From Parahaliea mediterranea (GTDB lineage Bacteria > Pseudomonadota > Gammaproteobacteria > Pseudomonadales > Halieaceae), in NCBI RefSeq assembly GCF_017255185.1, contig NZ_JAFKCZ010000010.1:62001-126000 (forward strand): 64,000 nt of DNA. The letters are read 5' to 3'. The translations under genes and the position numbers were made by a program. This document shows, one piece after another, positions 45,544-54,479 of this stretch; the first letter of the stretch is position 1; every line of letters begins with the position of its first letter. The notes under the pieces are model-generated. The model was not told the DNA's origin. It was given only the letters and a program-made list of their open reading frames with translations, and ran no database searches.

Positions 45544-47197
45544 GTTCGCCGCCTTCCACTTCCTGCGCCCCGCCTGGGGCCTGCTGATGCTGCCCACGGC
45601 GCTGCTGCTGTGGTACCTGTGGCGCCAGCCCATGGCGCAGCAGCGTTTCGAGCACATCATCGCCCCGCACCTGCTGGCGCACCTGCGCCTGCAACGCTTC
45701 CGCTCGCGCTGGTTCAACCCGCGCAGCGCCACCTGCCTGTTGCTGGCGCTGCTCACCCTGGTGCTGATGGGGCCGAGCTGGCGCCAGCAGGCCTCGCCCC
45801 TGCAACAGGACCAGTCGGCCCTGGTGGTGCTGCTGGACGTCTCGGAATCGATGAGCCAGCGCGACGTGCAGCCCAGCCGGCTGGCGCGGGCCAAGCAAAA
45901 AGTCAGCGACCTGCTGGCCCTGAGCCCAGACCGCAAGGCGGCCTTGATCGTGTACGCCGGCAGCGCCCACACCGTATTGAGCCTGACCGGCGACCGCGAC
46001 ATCCTGCACCAGTACCTGGATGCGGTCGCACCGGCGATCATGCCCCGCAGCGGCAAGTTCCCCGAGTACGCCCTGCCCCGGGTGGACGCGGTACTGCGCG
46101 AGCACGGCGGCCCCGCCAGCCTGGTGCTGCTGGCCGACGGCGCCGGCGCCGACAGCGCGGCGGCCTTCGGCGACTACTTCGACAGCCGCGCGCACCAGCT
46201 GCTGGTGCTGGGCGTGGGCGGCGATATTGTCACCGAGGACGAAATCCCCCTGGACCGCCCGGCCCTGCGCGAGCTGGCTGCGGCCGCCGGCGGCGACTAC
46301 CTCGACCTCACGGTGGATGACGACGACGTGCGCGCCATCGACCGCAAGATCGGCAGCTACTACGTGCCGGTCGACGACGCGGCCCTGCCCTGGCTGGACG
46401 GCGGCTATCCCCTGGTATTCCCGGCGCTGGCCCTGTTGTTGCTGTGGTTCCGCCGGGGCTGGACCCTCACCTGGGGCCTGCTGCCGGCCCTGCTGTGGCT
46501 GGGGGCGGCCGGGGCGCCGGCACCGGCGCTGGCGGACGGCGCCACCGAACCCGCCACGGCAACGAAAAGCGCCGAGTCCCCCGCCAGCCACTGGTTCGCC
46601 GACCTGTGGCTGACCCCCGACCAGCAGGGCCGGCTGCTGATGCAGCGCGGCGACTACCGCGAGGCCGCGCGCCGCTTTCGCGACCCGATGTGGAAGGCCC
46701 TGGCGCTGTACTACGCCGAGGACTTCATGCAGGCGGCGGCCTGGTACTCGCGCAGCGACAGCGACGCGGCCCTGTTCAACGAGGCCAACGCCCGCGCCCA
46801 CGCCCGCGACTACCTGCGCGCCCTGCTCCGTTACGACCGGCTGCTGGCGCGCAGCCCGGACTTTCCCGGCGCCCGCGCCAACCGCGCGCGGGTGCAGGCG
46901 CTGGTGGACGAGATCAACCGCCTGAGCGAGAGCCAGCAGGCCGAACCCGGGGAGGACAGCACCGAGCTGGGCGAAGACGATCCCCGCGCCGCCGAGGGCG
47001 CCGACGAGCAGGTGTGGCGCAAGGCCGAGGTCGAGCAGCTCACCGCCGAGCAGGTGCTGGGCAGCGAGGCCACCCGCGACATGTGGCTGCGGGGCGTGCA
47101 GCGCGACCCCGCCGCCTTCCTGGCCACCAAATTCAGCATGCAGCTGGAACAGGGCCCGGAGCCGGGGGAACCCAACGCGGCGAAGGCCTCGCCGTGA
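45533..47197 (+). CDS. BatB-BatC fusion: VWA domain plus TPR domain
   Basis: The protein has 554 aa with a GTG start. Residues ~1-310 are a second membrane-anchored VWA protein (adhesion site D102-x-S104-x-S106 in LLDVSESMSQ). After a membrane helix (~300-325) comes a TPR region (~355-470: GRLLMQRGDYREAARRFRDP, ...YLRALLRYDRLLARSPDFPG). An acidic stretch rich in Glu follows. In some bacteria these are two genes, batB and batC; here they are fused. It overlaps batD by 4 bp (GTGA). Confidence 0.93.
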   Translation: MPPEFAAFHFLRPAWGLLMLPTALLLWYLWRQPMAQQRFEHIIAPHLLAHLRLQRFRSRWFNPRSATCLLLALLTLVLMGPSWRQQASPLQQDQSALVVLLDVSESMSQRDVQPSRLARAKQKVSDLLALSPDRKAALIVYAGSAHTVLSLTGDRDILHQYLDAVAPAIMPRSGKFPEYALPRVDAVLREHGGPASLVLLADGAGADSAAAFGDYFDSRAHQLLVLGVGGDIVTEDEIPLDRPALRELAAAAGGDYLDLTVDDDDVRAIDRKIGSYYVPVDDAALPWLDGGYPLVFPALALLLLWFRRGWTLTWGLLPALLWLGAAGAPAPALADGATEPATATKSAESPASHWFADLWLTPDQQGRLLMQRGDYREAARRFRDPMWKALALYYAEDFMQAAAWYSRSDSDAALFNEANARAHARDYLRALLRYDRLLARSPDFPGARANRARVQALVDEINRLSESQQAEPGEDSTELGEDDPRAAEGADEQVWRKAEVEQLTAEQVLGSEATRDMWLRGVQRDPAAFLATKFSMQLEQGPEPGEPNAAKASP

Positions 47198-48246
47198 GCG
47201 CGTGGCGCTGGTCGATACTGGCCCTGTTGATGGGATTCGCCGCCCTGCCCGCCGGCGCCGCCACGGTGGCCGACCTGGTGGCCGCCGGGCGCCTGACCGT
47301 CACCAGCGAACTGCAACCCGCCACCGGCCTGGTGCCGGGCCAGCGGGCCAGCCTGTACCTGACGGTATCCACCGACCGCTGGTTCGCCGGCGGCACCCGC
47401 ATCGACATCCCCGAAGTGCCTGGCCTGGTGATCCTGCAAACCAATGCCTTTGCCGCCAACAACAGCACCACGCAAAACGGGCAGACCTGGGTCAGCCAGC
47501 GCTGGACCCTCGACGTGTACGCCACCGACGAGGGCCGCTTCCGCACCGGCCCCATCGACCTGCGGGTGCAGGTGCACACCGGGGAGGCGGTGGCCCGCGG
47601 CACCATCGAGGCGCCCTCGGTGACCGTGACGGCGTCGGTGCCGCCGGCCCTCGACGCGGCCCAGTGGGTCGCCGCCCCGGCCTTCGCCGCGCGGCAGACA
47701 CTGGAGCCCGCGGGCACGGCGCTGCGCCCGGGGGACGCCATCACCCGCACCGTCACCCTGGAAGCGGAGGACGTACTGGACAAAATGTTGCCCGAGATCG
47801 CCCCCGGCGACTTCGAGGGCCTGGCGGCCTACCCCGAGCCGCCCCGGCTCGACAGCAGCAGCAACCGCGGCCGCATACGGGCCCGGCGCGTGCAGGCCAT
47901 CACCTATGTCGCCGAGCGGCCCGGCGAGTACCAACTGCCCGGCTACCAGTTCAGCTGGTGGGACACCGGCAATGCGCGCCTGCAAACCGTGACCCTGGAG
48001 CCGGTGGCGCTGACGGTGAGCGGAACGCCGGCCAATGAAGACGGTCGCTTCCTGTCCCGGATTTCCCCCCGGCACTGGGCGATGGCGGGCGCGGCCCTGG
48101 GCCTGTTCCTGCTGGTCGCGGCGGCCTGGCGCCTGCTGCCCCGGGGACGGCTGGCGGCCGCGGCCGCCGGCCTGTGGCGCGCCGCCGGGGAGCACTGGCG
48201 GCGCTGGCGCGCGCCGGCCTTGCCCCGGATCAATCCCTGGCGCTAG
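47194..48246 (+). CDS. batD: BatD-like protein, short form
   Basis: The protein has 350 aa with a GTG start that overlaps the batB/C stop. A signal peptide (~1-22) precedes beta-rich Ig-like domains and a C-terminal membrane helix (~285-308) with a basic tail. The normal BatD is about 550-600 aa, so this form has lost part of the usual domain set. Position, topology and the N-terminal VADLVAAGRLTVTSELQPAT match BatD. It ends the operon. Confidence 0.85.
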   Translation: MSAWRWSILALLMGFAALPAGAATVADLVAAGRLTVTSELQPATGLVPGQRASLYLTVSTDRWFAGGTRIDIPEVPGLVILQTNAFAANNSTTQNGQTWVSQRWTLDVYATDEGRFRTGPIDLRVQVHTGEAVARGTIEAPSVTVTASVPPALDAAQWVAAPAFAARQTLEPAGTALRPGDAITRTVTLEAEDVLDKMLPEIAPGDFEGLAAYPEPPRLDSSSNRGRIRARRVQAITYVAERPGEYQLPGYQFSWWDTGNARLQTVTLEPVALTVSGTPANEDGRFLSRISPRHWAMAGAALGLFLLVAAAWRLLPRGRLAAAAAGLWRAAGEHWRRWRAPALPRINPWR

Positions 48247-48369
48247 CGGGCCGCGGCGGGGACAAATTACCCCGATTCGCATCCGCCCATGTATTGCACC
48301 CCGGCGGGCGACCCGGATAATGGCTCCCCCCTTCACCCCGCTCCCTGCACACAACCGACGGAAGATCAC

Positions 48370-48888
48370 GTGACCCTCGACCCGCAATTGCCCACCACCA
48401 TCAACCTCATCGGCATGCCCGGCGCCGGCAAGAGCACGGTGGGGGTGATCCTGGCCAAACTCACCGGACTGGCCTTCACCGACACCGACCTGGCGATCCA
48501 GTTGCGCGAAGAGGCCACCCTGCAGGAGATCGTCGACAGCCGGGGCAACGCCGCCTTCCGCCGCGTCGAGGAAGAAGTGTTGTTGGAAGTCGACCTGGAG
48601 CGCGCCGTGATCTCCACCGGCGGCAGCGTGGTGTACAGCGAAGCCGCGATGCAGCGCCTGCGGGAAGCGGGCCCGGTGGTCTACCTGCACGCGGACCTCG
48701 CCACCCTGGAAGCCCGGGTGGCGGCGGCGCCCCTGCGCGGCATCTCCCGCGAGGGCGGGCAGAGCTTCGCCGACATCTACGCCGAACGCACGCCGCTGTA
48801 CGAGCGCTACGCCGACGTCACCGTGGACGCCACCTGCGGCAGCGCCGACAACGTCGCCGCCCTGGTGATCGAGGCCCTGCGGCGGTGA
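48370..48888 (+). CDS. Shikimate-kinase-like small kinase
   Basis: The protein has 172 aa from a GTG at 48370 that follows CGGAAG. Walker A is GMPGAGKSTVG (near residue 15). DTD, FRRVEEEVL and STGGSVV follow the shikimate kinase plan. The third glycine of the shikimate-binding GGG motif is Ser here. Shikimate kinase phosphorylates shikimate in aromatic amino acid synthesis. It stands alone, without aroB, so it may be an extra kinase with another substrate. Chain length fits AroK. Confidence 0.8.
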   Translation: MTLDPQLPTTINLIGMPGAGKSTVGVILAKLTGLAFTDTDLAIQLREEATLQEIVDSRGNAAFRRVEEEVLLEVDLERAVISTGGSVVYSEAAMQRLREAGPVVYLHADLATLEARVAAAPLRGISREGGQSFADIYAERTPLYERYADVTVDATCGSADNVAALVIEALRR

Positions 48889-49247
48889 GCAAGCCACGCT
48901 AGCGGACGCGTCCGCACCCGTCAGACGGCGCCATCGCGGACGGCGGCAGGGACGGCCATCGCCGCCGGCTGCGATCTCCCCGGCTGGCACGCACCTTGCA
49001 AATCACTACCGGGCGACCCGCGCCCGGCGTCCTTGGTCAGGGATGACCGGGCCCCCGCCCACGGCCCATACGCAGGGATGCGTGCGCCGGCGCGGGTCGC
49101 CCAACCCCGCCCCGCGGCGATCCGCCGCCCCGTCGTTCGACAAGCGTTGTTTATCGTTGCATCAACAAAAAATTGATTTACTCGCCCCGGGGGCTGAGTG
49201 ATATTTGCGCCGAGATCACCAGGTAAAACTCATCGGGAGGTAGAGCA
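48889..49247. other. Structured intergenic region with several inverted repeats
   Basis: These 359 bases have no gene. GCGGACGCGTCCGC (48902-48915) is a perfect palindrome. ATCGC + GGCGGC (48933-48937, 48942-48947) pair with GCCGCC + GCGAT (48961-48966, 48971-48975). GGGCGACCCGCGCC (49011-49024) is exactly complementary to GGCGCGGGTCGCCC (49089-49102) and encloses a small ACGCA/TGCGT stem. From about 49140 the sequence turns AT-rich (TTGTTTATCGTTGC, AAAAAATTGATT), which probably holds the promoter of the 72-aa gene at 49248. Confidence 0.55.
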
Positions 49248-49466
49248 ATGGGGGATACCAACCAGGAAGTGGCCAGCAGCGACAGCATGGACGACTTCTT
49301 CGAGCCCGTGATGGGCGACATGGCCGATGTCGACGAGGACTTCACTCCCGTCACCTCGGAAAAACAGCGTCTGGCGGAAAAACGCCGCCGCGCCGAACAG
49401 CGGCTGGAACAGCGCCGCCTGCGCGAGGAACTGGGTTACTACGACCTGGAACTGGACGACTTCTAA
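49248..49466 (+). CDS. Small acidic-basic protein, resembles PA3496-type short proteins
   Basis: The protein has 72 aa. The first half is acidic (DSMDDFFEPVMGDMADVDED), the second is a highly charged helix rich in Arg and Glu (EKQRLAEKRRRAEQRLEQRR). It ends in LELDDF. GGGAGGT lies 8 bases before the ATG. It recalls short gammaproteobacterial proteins described as 'PA3496 family putative envelope integrity protein', but the match is by style only. Function unknown. Confidence 0.7.
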   Translation: MGDTNQEVASSDSMDDFFEPVMGDMADVDEDFTPVTSEKQRLAEKRRRAEQRLEQRRLREELGYYDLELDDF

Positions 49467-49476
49467 AGCCCCGGAA

Positions 49477-49494
49477 GGGCCCGCCGGCGGGCCC
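49477..49494. terminator. 18-bp perfect GC palindrome between convergent genes
   Basis: GGGCCCGCCGGCGGGCCC is self-complementary and begins 11 bp after the stop of the 72-aa gene. The convergent regulator gene ends 60 bp further on. It probably ends transcription, though no T-run follows. Confidence 0.45.
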
Positions 49495-49553
49495 CATCCC
49501 CGATCCTTCGCCGCTGCCCCGGCCGCGGCCACAGACCCGCCTCCCCCGGCATA

Positions 49554-50399
49554 TTAGATTTTCACCCCCGTAAACCGCCGCGCCACCGCCTCGACCAGCT
49601 CCTGTTGCGGCGAGCCGCTGTGATAGGCGATGTTCAGGGGCCGCGTGAACACCGGCGCGCCGCGCACCGGCGCCAGATTCACCGCCGCCAGCGAAGCCTT
49701 CAGGCTGGCGGGCAGGTAGCAGGCCCCGCCGCGATCGGCCAGGTAGGCGGTCGCCACTTCCTTGAGGTTGGTGCGCAGACGGGGCAGCGCCAGGTCGCCG
49801 AACTGGCGCGCGTGAAAGCGCGCGAAACCGTCGCCCCAGTCCAGGAACACGTAACCGTTTTCCAGCGCGCCCCGGGGCGAGCCGCGTTTCGCGGAGCTGA
49901 ACAGCTTCAGGTTCAGCTCGCCAATGGCGATGGTTTCCAGCTCCGGCAGGCTGGGGGGTTCGTAGAGGATGGCGAGGTCGAGGGTGCGATCCAGCAGGCG
50001 GCGCACCAAATCGTCGCTGTCCAGGCTCTCCACGTTGAGCGCCAGGTCCGGCTGCGCCTCGCCCAGGGCCAGCAGCCGCTGCTGCAGGGGCGCGCTCCAG
50101 ATACCCGAGCGCACGCCGATCACCACCCGGCGGCTGTCGCCCTGGGCCAGCTGCACCTCCTGCCGCGCGCGGGCCAGGGCCAGCAGCACGGTTTCGGCGT
50201 GGGGCACCAGGCGCTCGCCCTCGCTGCTGAGGCGGATGTTGTTGCGGGTGCGCAAAAACAGCGGCGCGCCGAGCATCTCCTCCAACTGCTTGATGCGCGC
50301 GCTGACCGCGGCCTGAGTGATACACAGGTTGTCGGCCGCCCGGCCGAAATGGCGGGTGGCGCGAACCTCGAGGAATGTGCGGAGCAGTTCGGTATCCAA
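49554..50399 (-). CDS. HdfR-like LysR regulator
   Basis: The protein has 281 aa with a TTG start at 50399. The first 60 residues (MDTELLRTFLEVRATRHFGR, then AADNLCITQAAVSARIKQLE and RNNIRLSSEGERL) are strikingly close to E. coli HdfR, a repressor of the flhDC flagellar operon and of other genes. The similarity supports the unusual start codon. The effector domain (~90-280) is more variable. No flagellar genes are in the window, so the target here is unknown. Confidence 0.88.
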   Translation of the reverse strand: MDTELLRTFLEVRATRHFGRAADNLCITQAAVSARIKQLEEMLGAPLFLRTRNNIRLSSEGERLVPHAETVLLALARARQEVQLAQGDSRRVVIGVRSGIWSAPLQQRLLALGEAQPDLALNVESLDSDDLVRRLLDRTLDLAILYEPPSLPELETIAIGELNLKLFSSAKRGSPRGALENGYVFLDWGDGFARFHARQFGDLALPRLRTNLKEVATAYLADRGGACYLPASLKASLAAVNLAPVRGAPVFTRPLNIAYHSGSPQQELVEAVARRFTGVKI

Positions 50400-50532
50400 G
50401 CGCGGGCGTCCTGTCGATGACAGGCACAGCTTAACGGCCGCCGCCGGGCAACGAAAGCGCCATCACGACCCACTTCCGCCAACCGGCAAGTCACGCTAGC
50501 ATGTGCGCACTTATTCAAGAGGACGAACAACC

Positions 50533-50739
50533 ATGCCTGAAATCAAGCGCGAAGTGCGCCCGGTGGAGATCAACTATGTCTGCGATGCCTGCGGTACCGG
50601 GATGATGTCCAAAAGCGGCGACATGGATCCGCAATCCGGGGACATCGAGCACCGCTGCCTGATCTGCAACCACCAGCAGGTGTTCCAGTGGCGGGAGTAC
50701 CCGCGCATCGAGCACGTGGGCGTGGACGAGCAGCTGTAG
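50533..50739 (+). CDS. Small zinc-ribbon protein
   Basis: The protein has 68 aa from ATG 50533, which follows AAGAGGAC; an earlier start at 50503 would precede the ribosome site. Two Cys pairs (CDACGTG and CLICNH, each C-x2-C) make a zinc ribbon. It is cytoplasmic. The function is unknown; such ribbons often bind RNA or other proteins. It is divergent from the HdfR-like gene. Confidence 0.75.
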   Translation: MPEIKREVRPVEINYVCDACGTGMMSKSGDMDPQSGDIEHRCLICNHQQVFQWREYPRIEHVGVDEQL

Positions 50740-50764
50740 CCACGGCCGCCGCTTCGCCCACGAT

Positions 50765-51643
50765 TCAGGCCGTTGCCGAGGCGCCCTCGACACCCTCGCC
50801 CACGCGGGTTTCGTACTGCCACTCGAAGACGTTGAGCTCGATGAAGATGAAGGCGAACAGCCACAGGGCCGCGTCCCAGAAGTCGAGGAAGTCGCCGGCG
50901 ACCCCCCAGTAGGCGGCGGCCGCGAACAGCGTGAAGTAGAGCGCGAACTTGACGTACTTGTTCACCTGCATTGCGCGCTCGGAGAGGCCGCCGCGCAGCT
51001 GCATGCGCACTTCGATCTCCAGCACGACGACCACCAGAATCCAGGCGCCGGAATTGATCAGGTCGGTCCAGGCCAGGAGCTGGGCGTCGAACAGCTGGCC
51101 GGCGTCGGCGAGGATGTCGAAGCCGTCGATGCGATAGAGCTCGGCGCCCAGGCCGGCGCAATTGCCCGCGTCCAGCGGCACGTATTCGTCGAGGTCGACC
51201 AACACCGACCAGGGCTGGCCCAGCAGGCTGCAGGCGTCGCCGGTGGCCAGTGCGCTGTTTTGGTACAGGGTCACCAGCTCGGCGTAATAGCCGGTGAAGG
51301 CGTAGACGATGGCGACGTAGCACACCCCGCGAATACCGTGCAGGCTGAGGCGCACCCCGCCGCGGATCCTGCTGTCGTCCAGCACCGAGGTCTCCAGCTC
51401 GAACAGCAACAGCAGCACCACCCAGGCGGCGGTGTCGATGGTGGCGGCGAACACCTGGATCAGCTGCGCCGGCGCCACCCCGTGGGTAAAGGTGTGCTGC
51501 AGGGCGGAGAGTTCCTCCTGCAGGAACAGGTAGACATTGACGCACAGCAGGGCGTAGGTGAAGTATTTGACGGCGGTAAACAGCCGGTAGCGCCGGTCGC
51601 TGCCAAAAAACGTCTCTCGTTCCACCATCTGCTTCGCTTCCAC
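50765..51643 (-). CDS. Multi-pass membrane protein of unknown function, downstream of the puuA-like gene
   Basis: The protein has 292 aa with about five to six membrane helices (~23-43, ~65-85, ~103-125, ~190-212, ~230-270). Between helices 3 and 4 is an extracytoplasmic loop with two Cys (DACSLLGQ and GNCAGL) that could form a disulfide. I recognise no family. It starts 51 bp after the end of the glutamine-synthetase-like gene on the same strand, so it may be made with it. Confidence 0.7.
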   Translation of the reverse strand: MEAKQMVERETFFGSDRRYRLFTAVKYFTYALLCVNVYLFLQEELSALQHTFTHGVAPAQLIQVFAATIDTAAWVVLLLLFELETSVLDDSRIRGGVRLSLHGIRGVCYVAIVYAFTGYYAELVTLYQNSALATGDACSLLGQPWSVLVDLDEYVPLDAGNCAGLGAELYRIDGFDILADAGQLFDAQLLAWTDLINSGAWILVVVVLEIEVRMQLRGGLSERAMQVNKYVKFALYFTLFAAAAYWGVAGDFLDFWDAALWLFAFIFIELNVFEWQYETRVGEGVEGASATA

Positions 51644-51694
51644 TTATGACTCTTATCGACTGTTTGTCTGCGTGGTATGCCGGCGCCCCGGGCG

Positions 51695-53068
51695 CTACAC
51701 CTGCAGTAGCAGGTGCTCCCGCTCCCAGGAACTGATCACCCGGTTGAACTCCTCGAACTCGTCGAGCTTCACCGCGGCGTAGGCGCGCAGGAACAGCTCG
51801 CCGAACATGTCCTGCAGCTCCGGCGTGTCGTGCAGCAGGCGCAGCCCCTCCTCCAGGGTGCGCGCCACTTCCACCTCGTCCTCGTTGGCGGTGCCCTGGT
51901 GGGGTTCGGTGGGCTTGAGGCCCTGCTTCATGCCCAGGTAACCGCTGGCCAGGCTGGCGGCGATGGCCAGGTAGGGGTTGGCGTCGGCGCCGGGGAAGCG
52001 GTTTTCCACCCGCGTGGCGGCGGGCTTGTCGTGGGGCACGCGGAAGGCGGTGGTGCGGTTGTCGAAGCCCCAGTTGAGGTTGATCGGCGCGGAGATATCC
52101 GGCGCCAGGCGGCGGTAGGAATTCACATTGGGGGCGTACAGGCTGATCAGCTCGGGCGTGTAGCGCTGCAGGCCGCCGATGTAGCCCATGAAGGCCTCGG
52201 TGAAATTGCCCGCGCCATCGGCAAAGATGTTCTCGCCGTTGTCGCTGCGCACCACGCTCTGGTGGATGTGCATCGCGCTGCCCGGCTCGCGCTGCATCGG
52301 CTTGGCCATGAAGGTGGCGTACATGCCGTATTTGTGCGCGGTCTCGCGCACCGTGCGCTTGAACACGAAGACCTGGTCGGCGAGGCTCATGGCGTCGCCG
52401 TGCAGGAAGTTGATCTCCATCTGCGCGGCGCCGTTCTCGTGGATCAGGGTATCCACCTGCAGCTCCTGGGCGTCGGCGTACTCGTACATGTCCTCGACGA
52501 AATCCTCGAACTCCGCCACCGCGTCGATGCTGTAGGACAGCCGCGCCGACTCGCGGCGCCCGGAGCGCCCCTTGGGGGGCATCAGCTCGTAGTCGGGGTC
52601 GGTGTTCTTGGCCACCAGGTAGAACTCCATCTCCGGCGCCACCACGGGCTTGAGGCCGTCCCGCGCGTAGAGATCGAGGATGTTGCGCAACACCGTGCGC
52701 GAGGACAGGGGGTGCAGCTCGCCGCTGGGCTTGTAGCAGTCGTGAATGATCTGGGCGGTGGGTTCCCGGGCCCAGGGCACCACCCGCAGGGTCGTGGGGT
52801 CGGGCTTGAGGATCATGTCGGCGTCGGTGGGCTCGACGAAGTCCCAGTGGTCGTCGCTGTACTCGCCGGTGACGGTCTGGATCATGATGCTTTCGGGCAG
52901 TTTGGGATGGCCCAGGCCCAGGAACTGCTGGGCCGGAATGAACTTGCCGCGGGCGTTGCCGGTCATGTCCGGCACCAGGCACTCCACTTCGGAGATACGG
53001 TGCTCGCGCAGCCAGTCCTTGATGTGCTGGGTCGCTTTCTCGGTATGGCTATCGACGTCGGTGTCCAT
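51695..53068 (-). CDS. puuA: Glutamine-synthetase family, gamma-glutamylputrescine synthetase type
   Basis: The protein has 457 aa from ATG 53068, which follows GGAG. It has the glutamine synthetase beta-grasp N-terminus and the catalytic domain with PEMEFYL, NGAAQMEINF, GSAMHIHQS and ENRFPGADANPYLA. Length and sequence style match PuuA, which joins glutamate to putrescine using ATP. The divergent gene encodes a PuuB-like oxidase, supporting this call. No puuC or puuD gene is in the window, so the pathway continues elsewhere or the amine differs. Confidence 0.85.
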   Translation of the reverse strand: MDTDVDSHTEKATQHIKDWLREHRISEVECLVPDMTGNARGKFIPAQQFLGLGHPKLPESIMIQTVTGEYSDDHWDFVEPTDADMILKPDPTTLRVVPWAREPTAQIIHDCYKPSGELHPLSSRTVLRNILDLYARDGLKPVVAPEMEFYLVAKNTDPDYELMPPKGRSGRRESARLSYSIDAVAEFEDFVEDMYEYADAQELQVDTLIHENGAAQMEINFLHGDAMSLADQVFVFKRTVRETAHKYGMYATFMAKPMQREPGSAMHIHQSVVRSDNGENIFADGAGNFTEAFMGYIGGLQRYTPELISLYAPNVNSYRRLAPDISAPINLNWGFDNRTTAFRVPHDKPAATRVENRFPGADANPYLAIAASLASGYLGMKQGLKPTEPHQGTANEDEVEVARTLEEGLRLLHDTPELQDMFGELFLRAYAAVKLDEFEEFNRVISSWEREHLLLQV

Positions 53069-53182
53069 GGGGACTCCACAGTGGGAAAGCCATGAGTATC
53101 GCAGCAGCCGAAACGGGCCGGCAAGGGGGCTAACCCTAACGTGGTATGCGGACACTCACCGCACAACCGGTATAGTGGCGCC
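53069..53182. promoter_or_regulatory. Shared regulatory region of puuA-like and puuB-like genes
   Basis: These 114 bases separate the divergent starts at 53068 and 53183. On the plus strand TATAGT (53171-53176) is a good -10 only 6 bases before the ATG, so transcription would begin at or next to the A of the start codon. There is no Shine-Dalgarno sequence before that ATG. This suggests a leaderless puuB-like mRNA. On the minus strand GGAG precedes the puuA-like start. Confidence 0.4.
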
Positions 53183-54466
53183 ATGCAAAACCAAGCCCAT
53201 GTCGATTCCTGGTACGCCGCCAGCGCCAACCGCCAACTGGACTTCCCGCCGCTGGCGGGCGAGATCGAGGCGGATGTGTGCATCATCGGCGGCGGTTACA
53301 CCGGCCTGTCCAGCGCCATCCACCTGCGAAAGCAGGGCTACAGCGTCGCCCTGCTGGAGGCCAACAAAATCGGCTGGGGCGCCTCCGGGCGCAACGGCGG
53401 CCACGTCGGCACCGGCCAGCGCGCCGACCAGCAGGACCTGGAGCGCTGGGTCGGGCTGGAGCAGGCAAAAGCCCTGTGGGACCTGGGCCTGGAAGCGGTG
53501 GACACGGTCTGCGGCCTGATCGACGACTACGGCATCGACTGCGAACTCAAGCAGGGCAACCTGCACGTGGCCTCCAAACCGGCCCACGCGCGGGACCTGG
53601 TCGAGCATGTGGCGCATCTGTCAGCCACCTACGGCTATCAACAGATGCGTTACGTGGAAGCAGCGGAGCTCGCGGAGATGACCTCCGGGCAGGGCTTTCA
53701 CGGCGCCACCCTGGACACCGGCTGCCGCCACCTGCACCCGCTCAACTACGCCCTGGGCCTGGCGGCCGCCGCCGGCCAACTGGGCGCGCAACTGTACGAG
53801 GGCAGCCGCGTGCTGTCCTACCACGAGGGCGGGCAGGTGCGGGTGAAAACCGACAGCGGCGAGGTGCGGGCCCGCTACCTGGTGCTGGCCTGCAACGGCT
53901 ACCTGGAGAAGCTGGAGCCGCGCACCGCCGGGCGCATCATGCCCATCAACAACTACATGCTGGCCACCGAGCCCCTGCCCGAGGCCCTGGCGCGGCAGCT
54001 GATCCGCGACGACACCTCGATGTCGGATTCGCTGTTCGTGATTAACTACTGGAAACTGTCGGCCGACAACCGCCTGCTGTTCGGCGGCGGCGAGTCCTAC
54101 AGCCGCCGCTTCCCCGCCGATATCAAGGGCTTTGTGCGCAAGCACATGCTGCGCATCTACCCGGAGCTGGCCGACACCCGCATCGACTACGGCTGGGGCG
54201 GCACCCTGGCCATCACCCTGAACCGCATGCCCGACTTCGGCCGCCTGTCGGCCAACACCTTCTACGCCCACGGTTTTTCCGGCCACGGCGTGCCCACCGC
54301 CACCCTGGCGGGCAAACTGCTGGCGGAGGCGATCAGCGGCAGCGCCGAGCGCTTCGACGTGATGGCCAGCGTGCCCTCGCGCCAGTTCCCCGGCGGCACC
54401 TGGCTGCGCTGGCCGGGACTGGTGGCGGGCATGTTATTCTATAGCCTTCGCGATCGCCTGGGCTGA
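53183..54466 (+). CDS. puuB: FAD-dependent amine oxidoreductase, gamma-glutamylputrescine oxidase type
   Basis: The protein has 427 aa. The dinucleotide-binding motif is CIIGGGYTGLSSAIHLRKQG (~31-50), followed by GASGRNGGHVG, typical of the DAO/PuuB family. Late motifs include YGWGGTLAITLNRMPDFG and YAHGFSGHGVPTATLAGKL. It should oxidise gamma-glutamylputrescine (or a related amine) to the aldehyde with release of ammonia and hydrogen peroxide. It is divergent from the puuA-like gene. The epmB gene follows 13 bp later. Confidence 0.88.
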   Translation: MQNQAHVDSWYAASANRQLDFPPLAGEIEADVCIIGGGYTGLSSAIHLRKQGYSVALLEANKIGWGASGRNGGHVGTGQRADQQDLERWVGLEQAKALWDLGLEAVDTVCGLIDDYGIDCELKQGNLHVASKPAHARDLVEHVAHLSATYGYQQMRYVEAAELAEMTSGQGFHGATLDTGCRHLHPLNYALGLAAAAGQLGAQLYEGSRVLSYHEGGQVRVKTDSGEVRARYLVLACNGYLEKLEPRTAGRIMPINNYMLATEPLPEALARQLIRDDTSMSDSLFVINYWKLSADNRLLFGGGESYSRRFPADIKGFVRKHMLRIYPELADTRIDYGWGGTLAITLNRMPDFGRLSANTFYAHGFSGHGVPTATLAGKLLAEAISGSAERFDVMASVPSRQFPGGTWLRWPGLVAGMLFYSLRDRLG

Positions 54467-54479
54467 ACCCCACCACAGC

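Noticed and set aside
50574-52982. An 802-codon open frame opposite/overlapping the puuA-like gene
   Set aside because: The glutamine synthetase frame is unambiguous; this frame is Arg/Pro/Gly-rich noise.
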